Assembly (NCBI RefSeq): GCF_019049245.1
Contig: NZ_JAGMUK010000024.1
Location: 62,001 to 126,000, forward strand
DNA from: Streptomyces sp. AC555_RSS877
GTDB taxonomy: Bacteria > Actinomycetota > Actinomycetes > Streptomycetales > Streptomycetaceae
Length of the DNA stretch: 64,000 nt
Reading direction: 5' to 3'
In this document: positions 52,465-61,994 of the stretch, in pieces
How the letters are laid out: every line of letters starts with the position of its first letter
Position numbering within the stretch: the stretch's first letter is position 1
Notes under the pieces: generated by a model
Database searches by the model: none
What the model saw: only the letters and a program-made list of their open reading frames with translations
Told to the model about the DNA's origin: nothing
Translations under genes and position numbers: made by a program

Positions 52465-53448
52465 TCAGTGGGACTCGTGTGGCTCGTGCGGCTCGTGCGG
52501 CTCGTGCGGCTCGTGCGGCTCGTATCCGGGAATGGTCCCGTCGGTCTTCTTCACCAGGAACAGCCCCACCATCCCCATGTCGGAGTGGCTCTGCACATGG
52601 CAGTGGTACATCCACGCCCCGGCTCCGACCCCCTCCCCCGCGATCACCTGGAAGCCGAAGGAGTCCGCCGGCCCCACGATCTTGTTGTCGACGACCTGAC
52701 TGGGGTCGTCGGGTCCGGTGAGCATGCCCGTGCGGTTGTCCGCCCAGCGGTGACCGTGCAGGTGGAAGGTGTGGTAGTACTCGCCGTGCGTGATCATCAC
52801 GAACTCGACCCGGTCGCCGACCGTGGCCTCGAAGTCGGGGCCGGAGTGCGCGGGCCGGTTGTTGATCAGCATGTCGTTGAAGACGACGGTGTGGGTCCGG
52901 TCCGGCAGGACGTCTCCCTTTCGGCGGACGATCACCGGTCCGTACAGGCCCTTGCGGATTCCGCCGGTGCCGTGCTCCGTTCCCACGACGTGGTCGTGGT
53001 AATGCCAGTAGCCCGCGCTGCCCGCCCGCCAGGTGCCGTCCTTGCGACGCCCGGGGGCGTGGGTGCGCCAGGTGTAGGTGCGGGTGCCTCCCGGCTCGAC
53101 ATGGCTCTTGTTCATCTTCGTGCCGTCGCTGGAGATCTCGTAGTCCAAGCCGTGCACGTGCAGGCTCGCCGCCACGTCCATCGTGTTCTCGAACTCGATG
53201 TGCAGGGTGTCGCCCTCGTTGAGTTCGATCAGCGGTCCGGGGATCGTGGCCCTCCCCTTCTCGAGGCCGTAGCCCATCTGCCCGTCGGCGAGTTTCTCGG
53301 CGTACAGCCTGATGTGTCTCACCGCGCCACCGGCCGGGGCGGTCTTCGCCGGTGTGTCGGCACTCATGGCCTCGGGCCCGAGGGACAACGAGGTCGCCAC
53401 GACCGCGCCGCCCAGCAGTACTCGTCGGTTGAACCCGCGTCTGTCCAT
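52465..53448 (-). CDS. Small two-domain laccase (multicopper oxidase) with EPH-repeat tail
   Basis: This 327-residue secreted enzyme has a Tat signal ([20 protein letters not shown]). Copper ligands are in [32 protein letters not shown] and [15 protein letters not shown] (Cys-His trinuclear bridge and Met axial). The two-domain architecture matches SLAC from S. coelicolor, an active homotrimer oxidising phenolics. The C-terminus is [19 protein letters not shown], encoded by a 9-bp tandem repeat (52474-52527), a likely copper-binding tail. Confidence 0.93.
   Translation of the reverse strand: MDRRGFNRRVLLGGAVVATSLSLGPEAMSADTPAKTAPAGGAVRHIRLYAEKLADGQMGYGLEKGRATIPGPLIELNEGDTLHIEFENTMDVAASLHVHGLDYEISSDGTKMNKSHVEPGGTRTYTWRTHAPGRRKDGTWRAGSAGYWHYHDHVVGTEHGTGGIRKGLYGPVIVRRKGDVLPDRTHTVVFNDMLINNRPAHSGPDFEATVGDRVEFVMITHGEYYHTFHLHGHRWADNRTGMLTGPDDPSQVVDNKIVGPADSFGFQVIAGEGVGAGAWMYHCHVQSHSDMGMVGLFLVKKTDGTIPGYEPHEPHEPHEPHEPHESH
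52474..52527. repeat. 9-bp tandem repeat in the laccase tail
   Basis: Six units based on CTCGTGCGG encode the Glu-Pro-His repeats of the laccase C-terminus. The end units are slightly degenerate. Copy number is expected to vary between strains. Confidence 0.85.
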
Positions 53449-53637
53449 GCGGAACTCCCCACCCTGATACGGAATTTGCGGAGACGTACCTGTGATGAAC
53501 CGGTGAGACGGTACCGGCCGTTCCGCTGTTCATCCACACTCAGGACAAAGTTCGTCGTAACTCGGTCATAGGTATTGGCGAGTTGCGCAAAGTGGTCTAG
53601 CTTCCATCGCGCTGTTGCTGTGACCGAGGAGGTGCCC

Positions 53638-56133
53638 ATGCACTTACGAGGGTTGAGCGCAAGAAGCACGAGAAACGGGAGAAGACGGGCCTGGGCGGCC
53701 ACCGTGACCGCCGGGTTCGTCGCCGCCGGACTGTTGTCGGGGCCCACCGCGAACGCGCGTCAAGCCCCGGAGCCGTCCCCGACAACGATGTCCGTCAAGT
53801 CGCCGCCGGGTGGCGCGAACGTACGGGTGCTGATCTTCCACGGGTCCGCCGCCGCCGGGAACGAGTCACCGGTCGTGAACGCCGGCATCGAGGCGATCGA
53901 GCAGATCGGCCTGTCCGGTCCGGCGAGCGGGCGCTTCAAGGTCGAGGCCACGGGCGACCCGTCCGTCTTCACCGATGGCACGCGGCTGGGGCGCTACAAC
54001 GCCGTCGCCTTCCTGACCGGCGGCGGGGACGTCCTCGATCCCGATCAGGAAGCGGGCCTGGAGGCCTACATGGAGGCCGGCGGCGGCTTCCTCGGCATCC
54101 ATGACGCGGCCCGCGCGGAGCCGTACTCGGACTGGTTCACCGGCCTCGTCGGCGCCCGGCCGGCCGCGTCCGGTCCGACGAACGCGCAGCGGGCCACCGT
54201 CGAGGTCGGCGACCGCCGGCATCCGGCCACCAAGGACCTGCCCCTGCAGTGGAAGCGCCCCGACCGGTGGCTCAACTGGGTGAAGAACCCCTCGGGTGAC
54301 GTGCATACGGTCGCCCGTTTACGGGAGTCGACGTACCAGCCGGGCGCGAGCGCCAACGGCTGGGACCATCCGATCAGTTGGTGCCGGGACTACGACGGCG
54401 GGCGGTCCTTCTACACCGGCATGGGCGGCACGGTGTCGTCGTACGACGAGACGGACTTCCGCGCGCATCTGCGCGGCGCGCTGCTGTGGACCACCCGGCT
54501 GGTGCAGGCCGACTGCAAGGCGACCGTCACCGGCAACTACAAGGCGGAGCGGCTCACCCAGCCCAACCAGCCCGGGCAGAACGACCAGATCGGCGAACCG
54601 CACGGCCTGGTCACCGCGCCCGACGGCCGCGTGCTCTACATCGGCCGGGGCGGCGCGGACTCCTCCCAGCCCGTGATCACCGACTGGAACAACCCCGACA
54701 TCGGCAAGGGCAAGGGCGAGATCCACGTCTACGACCCCGCGACCAAGAAGGTCACCCTGGCGGGCGCGCTGACCGTCTTCGGCAACAAGGGCGGCGGCGA
54801 CGAACTGGTCAAGGTCGAGGAGGGCCTGCTCGGCATCGAACTCGACCCGCGCTTCGAGCAGAACGGCTGGGTGTACCTGCACTACACGCCGCACGCGCAG
54901 ATCAACCGCGACACCCGGATGGCCGAGCGGCGCGTCTCCCGCTTCACCCTCGACCCCGCCACCGACAAGCTGGACCTGGGCAGCGAGAAGGTGCTGCTCA
55001 AGTGGCCGGTGCAGATCCACAGTTGCTGCCACGCGGGCGGCGGGATGGCCTGGGACTCCCAGGGCAACCTGTACATCGCCACCGGCGACAACAACTCCAG
55101 CGGTTTCAGCGACGGTTACTCGGGCAACAACCCGCAGCCCGCCTACAAGGGCGTGTCCTTCGCCGACGCGCGCCGCACCGCCGGCAACACCAACAACCTC
55201 AACGGCAAGATCCTGCGCATCCACCCGGAACCCGACGGGACGTACACCCTCCCCGACGGCAACCTCTTCACCGGCAAGGAGACCGACGAGGGCGGCGGCA
55301 AGACCCGCGGTGAGATCTATGTGATGGGCGTGCGCAACCCGGCGCGCATCTTCGTCGACAAGCAGACCGACACCCTCTACGCCGGCTGGGTCGGCCCCGA
55401 CGCGAGCGCGCCCTCGACGACCTGGGGTCCCGCCAAGTACGACACCTTCGCCGTCATCACCGAGGCGGGCAACCGCGGCTGGCCGTACTGCATGGGCAAC
55501 AAGCAGCCCTACCGGGACCGCAACCTGCCCGATCCCACCCGGCCGCTCGGCTGGTACGACTGCGACCACCCGAAGAACGAGTCGCCCAACAACGACGGTC
55601 TGGTCAACCTGCCGCCCGTCACCGGCAACAACATCTGGTACTCGCCCCAGGGCGGCGCCCCCGACTACCCGCGCGACGCGAACGGCATCCCCTCGTACAA
55701 GCAGGATGAGGCCACCTATCGGCTGCCGTGGCTCAAGGGCGGCGGCCAGGCCGCGATGAACGGGCCGGTCTACCGGTACGACGCGGCGAGCACGAGCGCC
55801 GCCAAGTGGCCCGCCTACTGGGACGGCAAGTGGTTCGTCGGCGACTTCTACGACGCCGACCAGCCGCGCAACGCGGTCATCACCGATCCGAAGAACCAGG
55901 GCGCCGGCGGTCTGCCGGTCCACTCGGAGTCCCTGAAGAAGATCGTGCCGGTCGGCAACAACGGCATCAGGAACCTCATGGACTGGAAGTTCGGTCCGGA
56001 CGGCGCCCTGTACGTCCTCGACTACGGCCGTGGCTTCTTCACCTCGGACGCCAGGTCGGCGCTGTGGCGGGTCACTTACACGGGCGGCGGGCCGACTCCG
56101 GCCGCAGGCCGGCTGGCGAGGGGGACGCAGTGA
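53638..56133 (+). CDS. Secreted ThuA / PQQ-type sugar dehydrogenase fusion
   Basis: This 831-residue protein has a signal peptide (residues 1-41), a ThuA-like domain (about 60-290: VRVLIFHGSAAAGNESPVVN, VAFLTGGGDVLDPDQEAGLE, GGGFLGIHDAA) and a soluble glucose/sorbosone-dehydrogenase beta-propeller (about 300-825: EPHGLVTAPDGRVLYIGRGG, EEGLLGIELDPRFEQNGWVY, GEIYVMGVRNPARIFVD). ThuA domains handle 3-keto-trehalose/maltose chemistry in rhizobia; the propeller uses PQQ. GAGGAGGTG precedes the ATG at 53638. It ends overlapping the following gene by 4 nt. Confidence 0.87.
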   Translation: MHLRGLSARSTRNGRRRAWAATVTAGFVAAGLLSGPTANARQAPEPSPTTMSVKSPPGGANVRVLIFHGSAAAGNESPVVNAGIEAIEQIGLSGPASGRFKVEATGDPSVFTDGTRLGRYNAVAFLTGGGDVLDPDQEAGLEAYMEAGGGFLGIHDAARAEPYSDWFTGLVGARPAASGPTNAQRATVEVGDRRHPATKDLPLQWKRPDRWLNWVKNPSGDVHTVARLRESTYQPGASANGWDHPISWCRDYDGGRSFYTGMGGTVSSYDETDFRAHLRGALLWTTRLVQADCKATVTGNYKAERLTQPNQPGQNDQIGEPHGLVTAPDGRVLYIGRGGADSSQPVITDWNNPDIGKGKGEIHVYDPATKKVTLAGALTVFGNKGGGDELVKVEEGLLGIELDPRFEQNGWVYLHYTPHAQINRDTRMAERRVSRFTLDPATDKLDLGSEKVLLKWPVQIHSCCHAGGGMAWDSQGNLYIATGDNNSSGFSDGYSGNNPQPAYKGVSFADARRTAGNTNNLNGKILRIHPEPDGTYTLPDGNLFTGKETDEGGGKTRGEIYVMGVRNPARIFVDKQTDTLYAGWVGPDASAPSTTWGPAKYDTFAVITEAGNRGWPYCMGNKQPYRDRNLPDPTRPLGWYDCDHPKNESPNNDGLVNLPPVTGNNIWYSPQGGAPDYPRDANGIPSYKQDEATYRLPWLKGGGQAAMNGPVYRYDAASTSAAKWPAYWDGKWFVGDFYDADQPRNAVITDPKNQGAGGLPVHSESLKKIVPVGNNGIRNLMDWKFGPDGALYVLDYGRGFFTSDARSALWRVTYTGGGPTPAAGRLARGTQ

Positions 56134-58352
56134 CACGGCAACGAAGAGTCTGGACGGCCCTGTTGGCCGCGCTGCTCGTCATACTCGGGCTGCAGGCGCT
56201 GCCCGCAGCGGGGCAGACCCGGCAGGAGGCCCGGCAGCCCCAGGAGCAGGCCGCGGCCCAGGTGCTCACCTGGACCGCCGGAAACGACATCGACAAGTAC
56301 ACGTCGGCGCCCGCGACGGCCGTGGCGGGCGCGGCGACGATCGTCTTCGAGAACAGTGCGGCGACCGGCAACACCATCGGGATGCCGCACACGTTGACGT
56401 TCGTGACGAGCGATCCGGAGTTCAACAGCGACGTCCAGCTGAACATCCTCGCCAACCCGGGCGACGACCAGGGCGGCCGTCACACCGCCGAGGTCACGCT
56501 CACGCCGGGCCGTTACTTCTACCACTGCACGATCCCCGGCCACGGCCAGATGCAGGGCATCCTCGTGGTGACCGAGGGCGGCGGCGAGGACACGACACCG
56601 CCCGAGGCGGCCGCGCGGGTGACCGGCACGCAGAACGCGCAGGGCGATTACGTCGGCTCGGCGAGTGTCGCGATCAGCGCGACCGACGAAGACGGCGGGT
56701 CAGGGGTCGGCGGTATCCAATATGCGTTCGGCGAGGCGGGTGACTGGATTCCGTACACCGCGCCGGTCGTCGTCGACCAGGTCGGCAGCCACAAGGTCCG
56801 CTACCGCGCCCTCGACAAGGCGGGCAACGTGTCGGCCGAGAAGAGCGCCGAGTTCACCGTCGTCCCACCGGCCTCCGACGACACCGCGCCGCCCGACACC
56901 TCGGCGACGGTGAGCGGTGAGCAGAACGCCGACGGGACGTACGTCGACATGGCGACGGTCACCGTCAGCGCCTCGGACACCGGGTCCGGCGTCAACACCA
57001 TCGAGTACGCCGTCGGCTCCGGTGCCTGGCAGCCGTACACCGCCCCCGTGATGGTGCACCAGGTCGGGACGCACACCGTGCGCTACCGGGCCACCGACAA
57101 GGCGGGCAACGTGGCCGCCGAGAAGAGCGTGCGGTTCACGGTCGTCGCCGCACCACCGCAGGACACGACCCCGCCGGTGACCGGCGTGACCGTGGACGGC
57201 ACGCGGAACTCCGACGGGGCGTACGTCGGGAACGCCAAGGTGACCGTGAGCGCGACCGACGAACACGGCGGGTCGGGTGTCGACCGGATCGAGTACTCAC
57301 TCGACGGTGGACCGTACATTGCCTACAGCATTCCCGTGGTGGTCGACCGTGCCGGCGCGCACACGCTCGCGTACCGGGCCATCGACAAGGCGGGCAACAC
57401 CTCCGCCGCACGAACCGTCAGCTTCGCTGTCGTGGCCGGTGGCGGGGTGCCCGCGCCCAACTGCGCGGAATACGACGAACGGTTGACGGTCATCGTCGGC
57501 GAGGTCGACTCGGGCGTGCCGAACCGGGTCACGAACAACCGGTGCCGGATCAACGAGTTGGTCGAGGACGAGAAGGAGTGGACGTCCCACGCGCTGTTCC
57601 TGAAGCATGTCAAGGCGGTCCTCGACAAGCTGCTGACCGAAGGCGTCGTCGACCAGCGCGAGTACAACGCGATTCAGAAGGCGGCCCGCCAGTCCGGCAT
57701 CGGCAAGCCCGGACAGACCGAGGGCTACCGCACGATCCTCGACGGCAGCGCGGAGTCCTTCGCCAAGTGGCAGCAGGTGGGCGGCGGTTCGTTCGCGCCG
57801 AACGCCGACGGGTCGATCACCTCGGGCACCACGAAGGCCGGGCTCGGCATGCTGTGGTTCCCGCAGCGCAAGTACGGCGACTTCTCGCTCAGGCTCCAGT
57901 GGCGTGACGACGCTCCTGGCACCGGCAACGCCAACTCCGGTGTGTTCGTGCGGTTCCCATGGGTGCACGACCACCCGGAGGAGTCGCGGCCGGAGTGGGT
58001 CGCCATCAAGTACGGGCACGAGGTGCAGGTGCTCGACCGGCCCGACGGGGACATGTACAAGACGGGCTCGGTCTACGGTTTCGACCGGGTGGGGCTGGCC
58101 GGGGCCGGCGTCACCCAGAAGGGCACGTGGAACGACTACGAGATCCGGGTGGTCGACCAGCACTACTCGGTCTACCGCAACGGCGTGCTGATCAACGAGT
58201 TCGACAACTTCGGCGGCCAGGACTTCTCCCCGCCGCGCTCTGACGACCCGGGCACGGACGGGCGGCGGTTCGCCTCCGGCTACATCGGACTCCAGGTGCA
58301 CGGCACGACGGACGTGATCTCCTACCGGGACATCAGGATCAAGGAGCTGTAG
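56130..58352 (+). CDS. Secreted cupredoxin / Ig-like repeat / DUF1080 protein
   Basis: This 740-residue exported protein has a signal peptide (1-29) and a type-1 copper domain (45-148, ligands His87, Cys133, His138 and Met141 in MPHTLTF and YHCTIPGHGQM). Three chitobiase/OmpL47-like repeats follow (about 155-245, 250-345, 350-445; each ends in KAGNxSAxxxxFxV). Then comes a helical linker and a C-terminal DUF1080 domain (about 545-740: TILDGSAESFAKWQQVGGGS; ANSGVFVRFPWVHD). DUF1080 includes 3-keto-disaccharide hydrolases. The GTG start overlaps the ThuA/dehydrogenase stop (GTGA). The copper domain may take electrons from PQQ. Confidence 0.85.
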   Translation: MTRQRRVWTALLAALLVILGLQALPAAGQTRQEARQPQEQAAAQVLTWTAGNDIDKYTSAPATAVAGAATIVFENSAATGNTIGMPHTLTFVTSDPEFNSDVQLNILANPGDDQGGRHTAEVTLTPGRYFYHCTIPGHGQMQGILVVTEGGGEDTTPPEAAARVTGTQNAQGDYVGSASVAISATDEDGGSGVGGIQYAFGEAGDWIPYTAPVVVDQVGSHKVRYRALDKAGNVSAEKSAEFTVVPPASDDTAPPDTSATVSGEQNADGTYVDMATVTVSASDTGSGVNTIEYAVGSGAWQPYTAPVMVHQVGTHTVRYRATDKAGNVAAEKSVRFTVVAAPPQDTTPPVTGVTVDGTRNSDGAYVGNAKVTVSATDEHGGSGVDRIEYSLDGGPYIAYSIPVVVDRAGAHTLAYRAIDKAGNTSAARTVSFAVVAGGGVPAPNCAEYDERLTVIVGEVDSGVPNRVTNNRCRINELVEDEKEWTSHALFLKHVKAVLDKLLTEGVVDQREYNAIQKAARQSGIGKPGQTEGYRTILDGSAESFAKWQQVGGGSFAPNADGSITSGTTKAGLGMLWFPQRKYGDFSLRLQWRDDAPGTGNANSGVFVRFPWVHDHPEESRPEWVAIKYGHEVQVLDRPDGDMYKTGSVYGFDRVGLAGAGVTQKGTWNDYEIRVVDQHYSVYRNGVLINEFDNFGGQDFSPPRSDDPGTDGRRFASGYIGLQVHGTTDVISYRDIRIKEL

Positions 58353-58358
58353 GTCCCG

Positions 58359-58383
58359 AAAAAGGTACCCCGTAGGGGGCACC
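58359..58383 (-). terminator. Rho-independent terminator after the NHEJ polymerase gene
   Basis: On the minus strand the hairpin GGTGCCCC-CTAC-GGGGTACC (one mismatch) is followed by TTTTT, a textbook intrinsic terminator. It also lies just after the DUF1080 gene and may serve that strand less efficiently. Confidence 0.75.
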
Positions 58384-58391
58384 TTCGCAGG

Positions 58392-59429
58392 TCAGGAAGG
58401 AGGTGCCTCCGGTGGGGGCGCCTCCTTCCTCGCCTTGCTCGGCTGCACCCGCCTGGGTTCTCCCGGCATCTTCGGATACTCGGGCGGGTACGGCAGATCG
58501 CCGAGCCCGTGATCGTGCTCGTCACGGCGCGCCAACTCCAGCAGGGGCTCCAGGGAGAAGGCGTGGTCGTCCATGTCCGCGTGCACGTCGCCGAGTTCGG
58601 CGAAGCGGGCGGGCATGGTCGCGATGTCGAAGTCCTGGGGGTGCGCGGTGCCGACCTCGTCCCAGCGCAGGGGCGCGGAGACCGGGGCGTGCGGGCGCGG
58701 CCGTACGGAGTAGGCGGAGGCGATCGTGCGGTCCCGGGCGGTCTGGTTGTAGTCGATGAAGATGCGCTCGCCCCGCTCCTCCTTCCACCACTTGATGGTC
58801 ACCTGCTCCGGCATCCGGCGTTCCATCTCCCGCCCGACGGCGATGGCGGCACGCCGGACCTGGGTGAAGGTCCAGCGGGGTTCGATCGGTACGAAGACGT
58901 GCAGGCCCCGTCCGCCGGAGGTCTTCGGCCAGCCGCGCAGGCCGCCGTGCTCGTCGAGGACGGCGCGCAGTTCGTGGGCGGCGCGGACCGCGTCGTCGTA
59001 GTCGGTGCCGGGCTGCGGGTCGAGGTCGATGCGCAGTTCGTCGGGGCGGTCGACGTCGTCGCGGCGGACCGGCCAGGGATGGAAGGTGAGGGTGCCGAAC
59101 TGGGCGGCCCACAGCACGGCGGCCTCCTCGGTGGGACACATCTCGTCGGCGCTGCGGCCGCTGGGGAAGGTGATGTGCGCGGTGGGGATCCAGTCGGGCA
59201 TGTTCTTCGGCGCCCGCTTCTGGAAGAAGGACTCGCCGCCCACGCCGTCCGGGTAGCGCTCCAGGGTGGTGGGGCGGTTGCGCAGGGCGCGCAGGATGCC
59301 GGGCCCGACGGCCTGGTAGTAGCGGGCGAGGTCCAGCTTGGTGAAGCCGCGCTCCGGGAAGAACACCTTGGTCGGGCTGGACAGCCGTACGGTCCGGCCA
59401 CCCGCCTCCAGTTCCACCGCTTCGCCCAT
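58392..59429 (-). CDS. NHEJ DNA polymerase/primase (LigD polymerase domain, stand-alone)
   Basis: This 345-residue archaeo-eukaryotic-primase-like polymerase acts with Ku and ligase in double-strand-break repair. Catalytic acids are in LRIDLDPQPG and FIDYNQTARDRTIASAYSVR; the NTP-binding region is WPKTSGGRGLHVFVPI. The ATG at 59429 follows TACCGT by 7 nt on the minus strand (leaderless), which excludes the upstream extension. Divergent from a ligase gene, so NHEJ functions are split over two proteins. No Ku gene is in the window. Confidence 0.92.
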   Translation of the reverse strand: MGEAVELEAGGRTVRLSSPTKVFFPERGFTKLDLARYYQAVGPGILRALRNRPTTLERYPDGVGGESFFQKRAPKNMPDWIPTAHITFPSGRSADEMCPTEEAAVLWAAQFGTLTFHPWPVRRDDVDRPDELRIDLDPQPGTDYDDAVRAAHELRAVLDEHGGLRGWPKTSGGRGLHVFVPIEPRWTFTQVRRAAIAVGREMERRMPEQVTIKWWKEERGERIFIDYNQTARDRTIASAYSVRPRPHAPVSAPLRWDEVGTAHPQDFDIATMPARFAELGDVHADMDDHAFSLEPLLELARRDEHDHGLGDLPYPPEYPKMPGEPRRVQPSKARKEAPPPEAPPS

Positions 59430-59503
59430 GCGAGCCACGGTAGGCGTATCGCACACACCTCGCATACCGGGCATTCCATGCCGTTCGAGCGCAGAATCGG
59501 AGC

Positions 59504-60574
59504 ATGGATCTGCCCGTGATGCCGCCCGTGAAGCCCATGCTCGCCAAGTCGGTGGCGAAGATCCCGCCGGACATGCACTACGAGGCGAAGTGGGACGGGT
59601 TCCGGGCGATCGTGTTCCGTGACGGTGCCGAGGTCGAGCTGGGTAGCCGTACTGGCAAGCCTCTGACCAGGTACTTCCCGGAGTTGGTGGCGGCGCTCGG
59701 GGAGCGGTTGCCCGAGCGGTGCGTGCTGGACGGGGAGATCGTCATCGCGCGGGAGGGGCGGCTGGACTTCGACGCGCTGACCGAGCGCATCCATCCGGCG
59801 GACTCCCGGGTGCGGACGCTGGCGGAGCGGACGCCGTCGTCGTTCGTCGCCTTCGACCTGCTGGCCCTGGCGGACGAGTCGCTGCTGGACGTGCCGCTCG
59901 TCGAGCGGCGGGCACTGCTGACCACGGCCCTGACCGAGGTGACGGCCCCTGTGCACGTGGCGCCGGCGACGACCGACATCGACGTGGCTCAGCGGTGGTT
60001 CGAGCAGTACGAGGGGGCGGGCCTGGACGGTGTCGTCGCCAAGCCGCTCAACGGGCGGTACCTCCAGGACGAGCGCGCCATGTTCAAGATCAAGCACGAG
60101 CGGACGGCGGACGTCGTCGTCGCGGGCTACCGCCTCCACAAGAGCGGCCCGGTGGTCGGCTCGCTCCTGCTGGGCCTGTACGACGACCGGGGTGTTCTCC
60201 AGCACGTGGGCGTGTCGGCCGCCTTCCCCATGAAGCGGCGGGCCGAGCTGGTCGAGGAGCTGGAGCCGCTGCGCATGGACGACGTCACCGGACACCCGTG
60301 GGCGGCCTGGGCCGAGGAGGCGGCTCACGAAACGGCCCGGCTGCCCGGGGCGCCCAGCCGCTGGTCCGGCAAGAAGGACCTGTCCTGGGTGCCGCTGCGG
60401 CCGGAGCGGGTGGTCGAGGTGGCGTACGACCACATGGAGAACGGTGCCCGCTTCCGGCACACGGCCCGCTTCCGCCGCTGGCGCCCGGACCGGACCCCCG
60501 AGAGCTGCACGTACGCGCAGCTGGAGGAGCCGGTGCGCTACGACCTGGCGGAGATCTTCGGTCCCCCGGCGTGA
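59504..60574 (+). CDS. ATP-dependent DNA ligase (LigC/LigD type)
   Basis: This 356-residue ligase has the adenylation lysine in HYEAKWDGFRAIVF, then motifs LGSRTGKPLTRYF, VLDGEIVI, FVAFDLLA, GLDGVVAKPLNGRYLQDE and FKIKHERTADVVV. The OB-fold follows to residue 350. The ATG at 59504 has CAGAAT as possible -10 element 6 nt upstream. Paired with the divergent polymerase gene for NHEJ. Its stop lies inside a 12-bp tandem repeat. Confidence 0.93.
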   Translation: MDLPVMPPVKPMLAKSVAKIPPDMHYEAKWDGFRAIVFRDGAEVELGSRTGKPLTRYFPELVAALGERLPERCVLDGEIVIAREGRLDFDALTERIHPADSRVRTLAERTPSSFVAFDLLALADESLLDVPLVERRALLTTALTEVTAPVHVAPATTDIDVAQRWFEQYEGAGLDGVVAKPLNGRYLQDERAMFKIKHERTADVVVAGYRLHKSGPVVGSLLLGLYDDRGVLQHVGVSAAFPMKRRAELVEELEPLRMDDVTGHPWAAWAEEAAHETARLPGAPSRWSGKKDLSWVPLRPERVVEVAYDHMENGARFRHTARFRRWRPDRTPESCTYAQLEEPVRYDLAEIFGPPA

Positions 60575-60616
60575 CTCGGAGCGTGCCTCAGGGCGTGACT
60601 CAGCGCGTGACTCAGG
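60569..60616. repeat. Four 12-bp tandem repeats across two stop codons
   Basis: Four units close to GCGTGACTCAGG lie between the convergent ligase and alcohol dehydrogenase genes and include both stop codons (60572-60574; 60612-60614). Confidence 0.85.
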
Positions 60617-61802
60617 GAGTCATCAGCACCTTGACCGCGCCGTCCCGCTTGCGCTGGAACATCCGGTACGCGTCCGGTGCCTCGCTGAGCGGCAGCCGGT
60701 GGGTGGCGAAGTCGTCGACGCCGAGCGGGTCCTCGTCGGTGAGGTAGGGGATGATCTCGTCGCTCCAGCGCCGCACGTTCGCCTGGCCCATCCGGATCTG
60801 GATCTGCTTGTCGAACATGGTGAGCATCGGGAGCGGGTCGGCCATGCCGCCGTAGACCCCGGACAGCGAGATCGTGCCGCCCCGGCGCACCAGTTCGATG
60901 GCGGTGTGGAGGGCGCCGAGCCGGTCGACGCTGAAGCGTTCCGCGAACGGCCCGCTGATCTTCCGGGGCAGCATGGCCGAGGCCTGCTGGGCGAGGCGGG
61001 CGGCGCCGCTGCCGTGGGCCTCGGTGCCGACGGCGTCGATCACGGCGTCGGGGCCGCGTCCGTCCGTCTCGTCGCGGATCTCCTGGACCAGCTCCTTCTC
61101 GCTGTCGAAGCTCCTGAGGTCGTACGTCTGCACACCGCGCGACCGTGCCCGGCGCAGCCGCTCGCCGACCAGGTCCACACCGAAGACCTGTCCGGCGCCG
61201 CGGAGCTGGGCGATGCGGCACGCCATGTCGCCGATCGGCCCGAGGCCGAGCACGGCGACGCTGCCACCCTGCGGGATGTCCGCGTAGGCGACCGCCTGCC
61301 AGGCGGTGGGCAGGACGTCGGAGAGGTAGACGAAGCGGTCGTCGGGCGGGCCCTCGGGGACCTTGATCGGGCCGAACTGCGCCTGCGGGACGCGCAGGTA
61401 CTCGGCCTGGCCGCCCGGGACGGAGCCGTACAGACGGGTGTAGCCGAAGAGGGCGGCGCCCATGCCCTCACTGTGGACCTGGGTGGTCTCGCACTGCGTC
61501 GGCAGGCCGGTCAGGCACATCCAGCACTTGCCGCAGGCGATCTGGAACGGCACCACGACCCGGTCGCCGGCCGAGAGGTCCTGCACCCCGGCGCCGACCT
61601 CCTCGACGATGCCCATCGGCTCGTGCCCGAGGATGTCGCCCGGTGTCATGAACGGGGTGAGCACCTCGTACAGGTGCAGGTCGGAGCCGCACAGTCCGGT
61701 GGAGGTGACCCGGATGACGGCGTCCGTCGGCTCCTGGATCGTCGGATCGGGCACGTCCTCCACCCGCACGTCCCGTTTTCCCTGCCAGGTCACTGCCTTC
61801 AT
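60612..61802 (-). CDS. Zinc-dependent alcohol dehydrogenase (formaldehyde-dehydrogenase-like)
   Basis: This 396-residue MDR-superfamily enzyme has the catalytic zinc ligands in STGLCGSDLHLYEV, GHEPMGIVEEVG and the structural zinc loop CGKCWMCLTGLPTQC. The NAD(P)-binding motif is VAVLGLGPIGDMACRIAQL. It belongs to the glutathione-independent formaldehyde dehydrogenase-like group, common in Streptomyces. The ATG at 61802 starts MKAVTWQGKRDVRVEDVPDP. The substrate is unknown. Confidence 0.9.
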   Translation of the reverse strand: MKAVTWQGKRDVRVEDVPDPTIQEPTDAVIRVTSTGLCGSDLHLYEVLTPFMTPGDILGHEPMGIVEEVGAGVQDLSAGDRVVVPFQIACGKCWMCLTGLPTQCETTQVHSEGMGAALFGYTRLYGSVPGGQAEYLRVPQAQFGPIKVPEGPPDDRFVYLSDVLPTAWQAVAYADIPQGGSVAVLGLGPIGDMACRIAQLRGAGQVFGVDLVGERLRRARSRGVQTYDLRSFDSEKELVQEIRDETDGRGPDAVIDAVGTEAHGSGAARLAQQASAMLPRKISGPFAERFSVDRLGALHTAIELVRRGGTISLSGVYGGMADPLPMLTMFDKQIQIRMGQANVRRWSDEIIPYLTDEDPLGVDDFATHRLPLSEAPDAYRMFQRKRDGAVKVLMTP

Positions 61803-61994
61803 CGCACGCTCCCTAGGTCACGTCGGCGTGTCCGGTCTGCGGTGGCGACCGGGTACCCGGTCGCCACGCCGCCGAATCGCCGCACTCGGGCCCGATCGGC
61901 GTAGGCAACCGGCCGACCAGAATCGAGCGGGTATGGCCATCAATGAACGTATGAGCGCACAATCAATGACAAGAGACGGGTGGCCACGGTGGGC

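Noticed and set aside
52474..52527. Short regular repeats as a CRISPR array
   Set aside because: Units are 9 bp, contiguous, without spacers and lie inside the laccase coding sequence.
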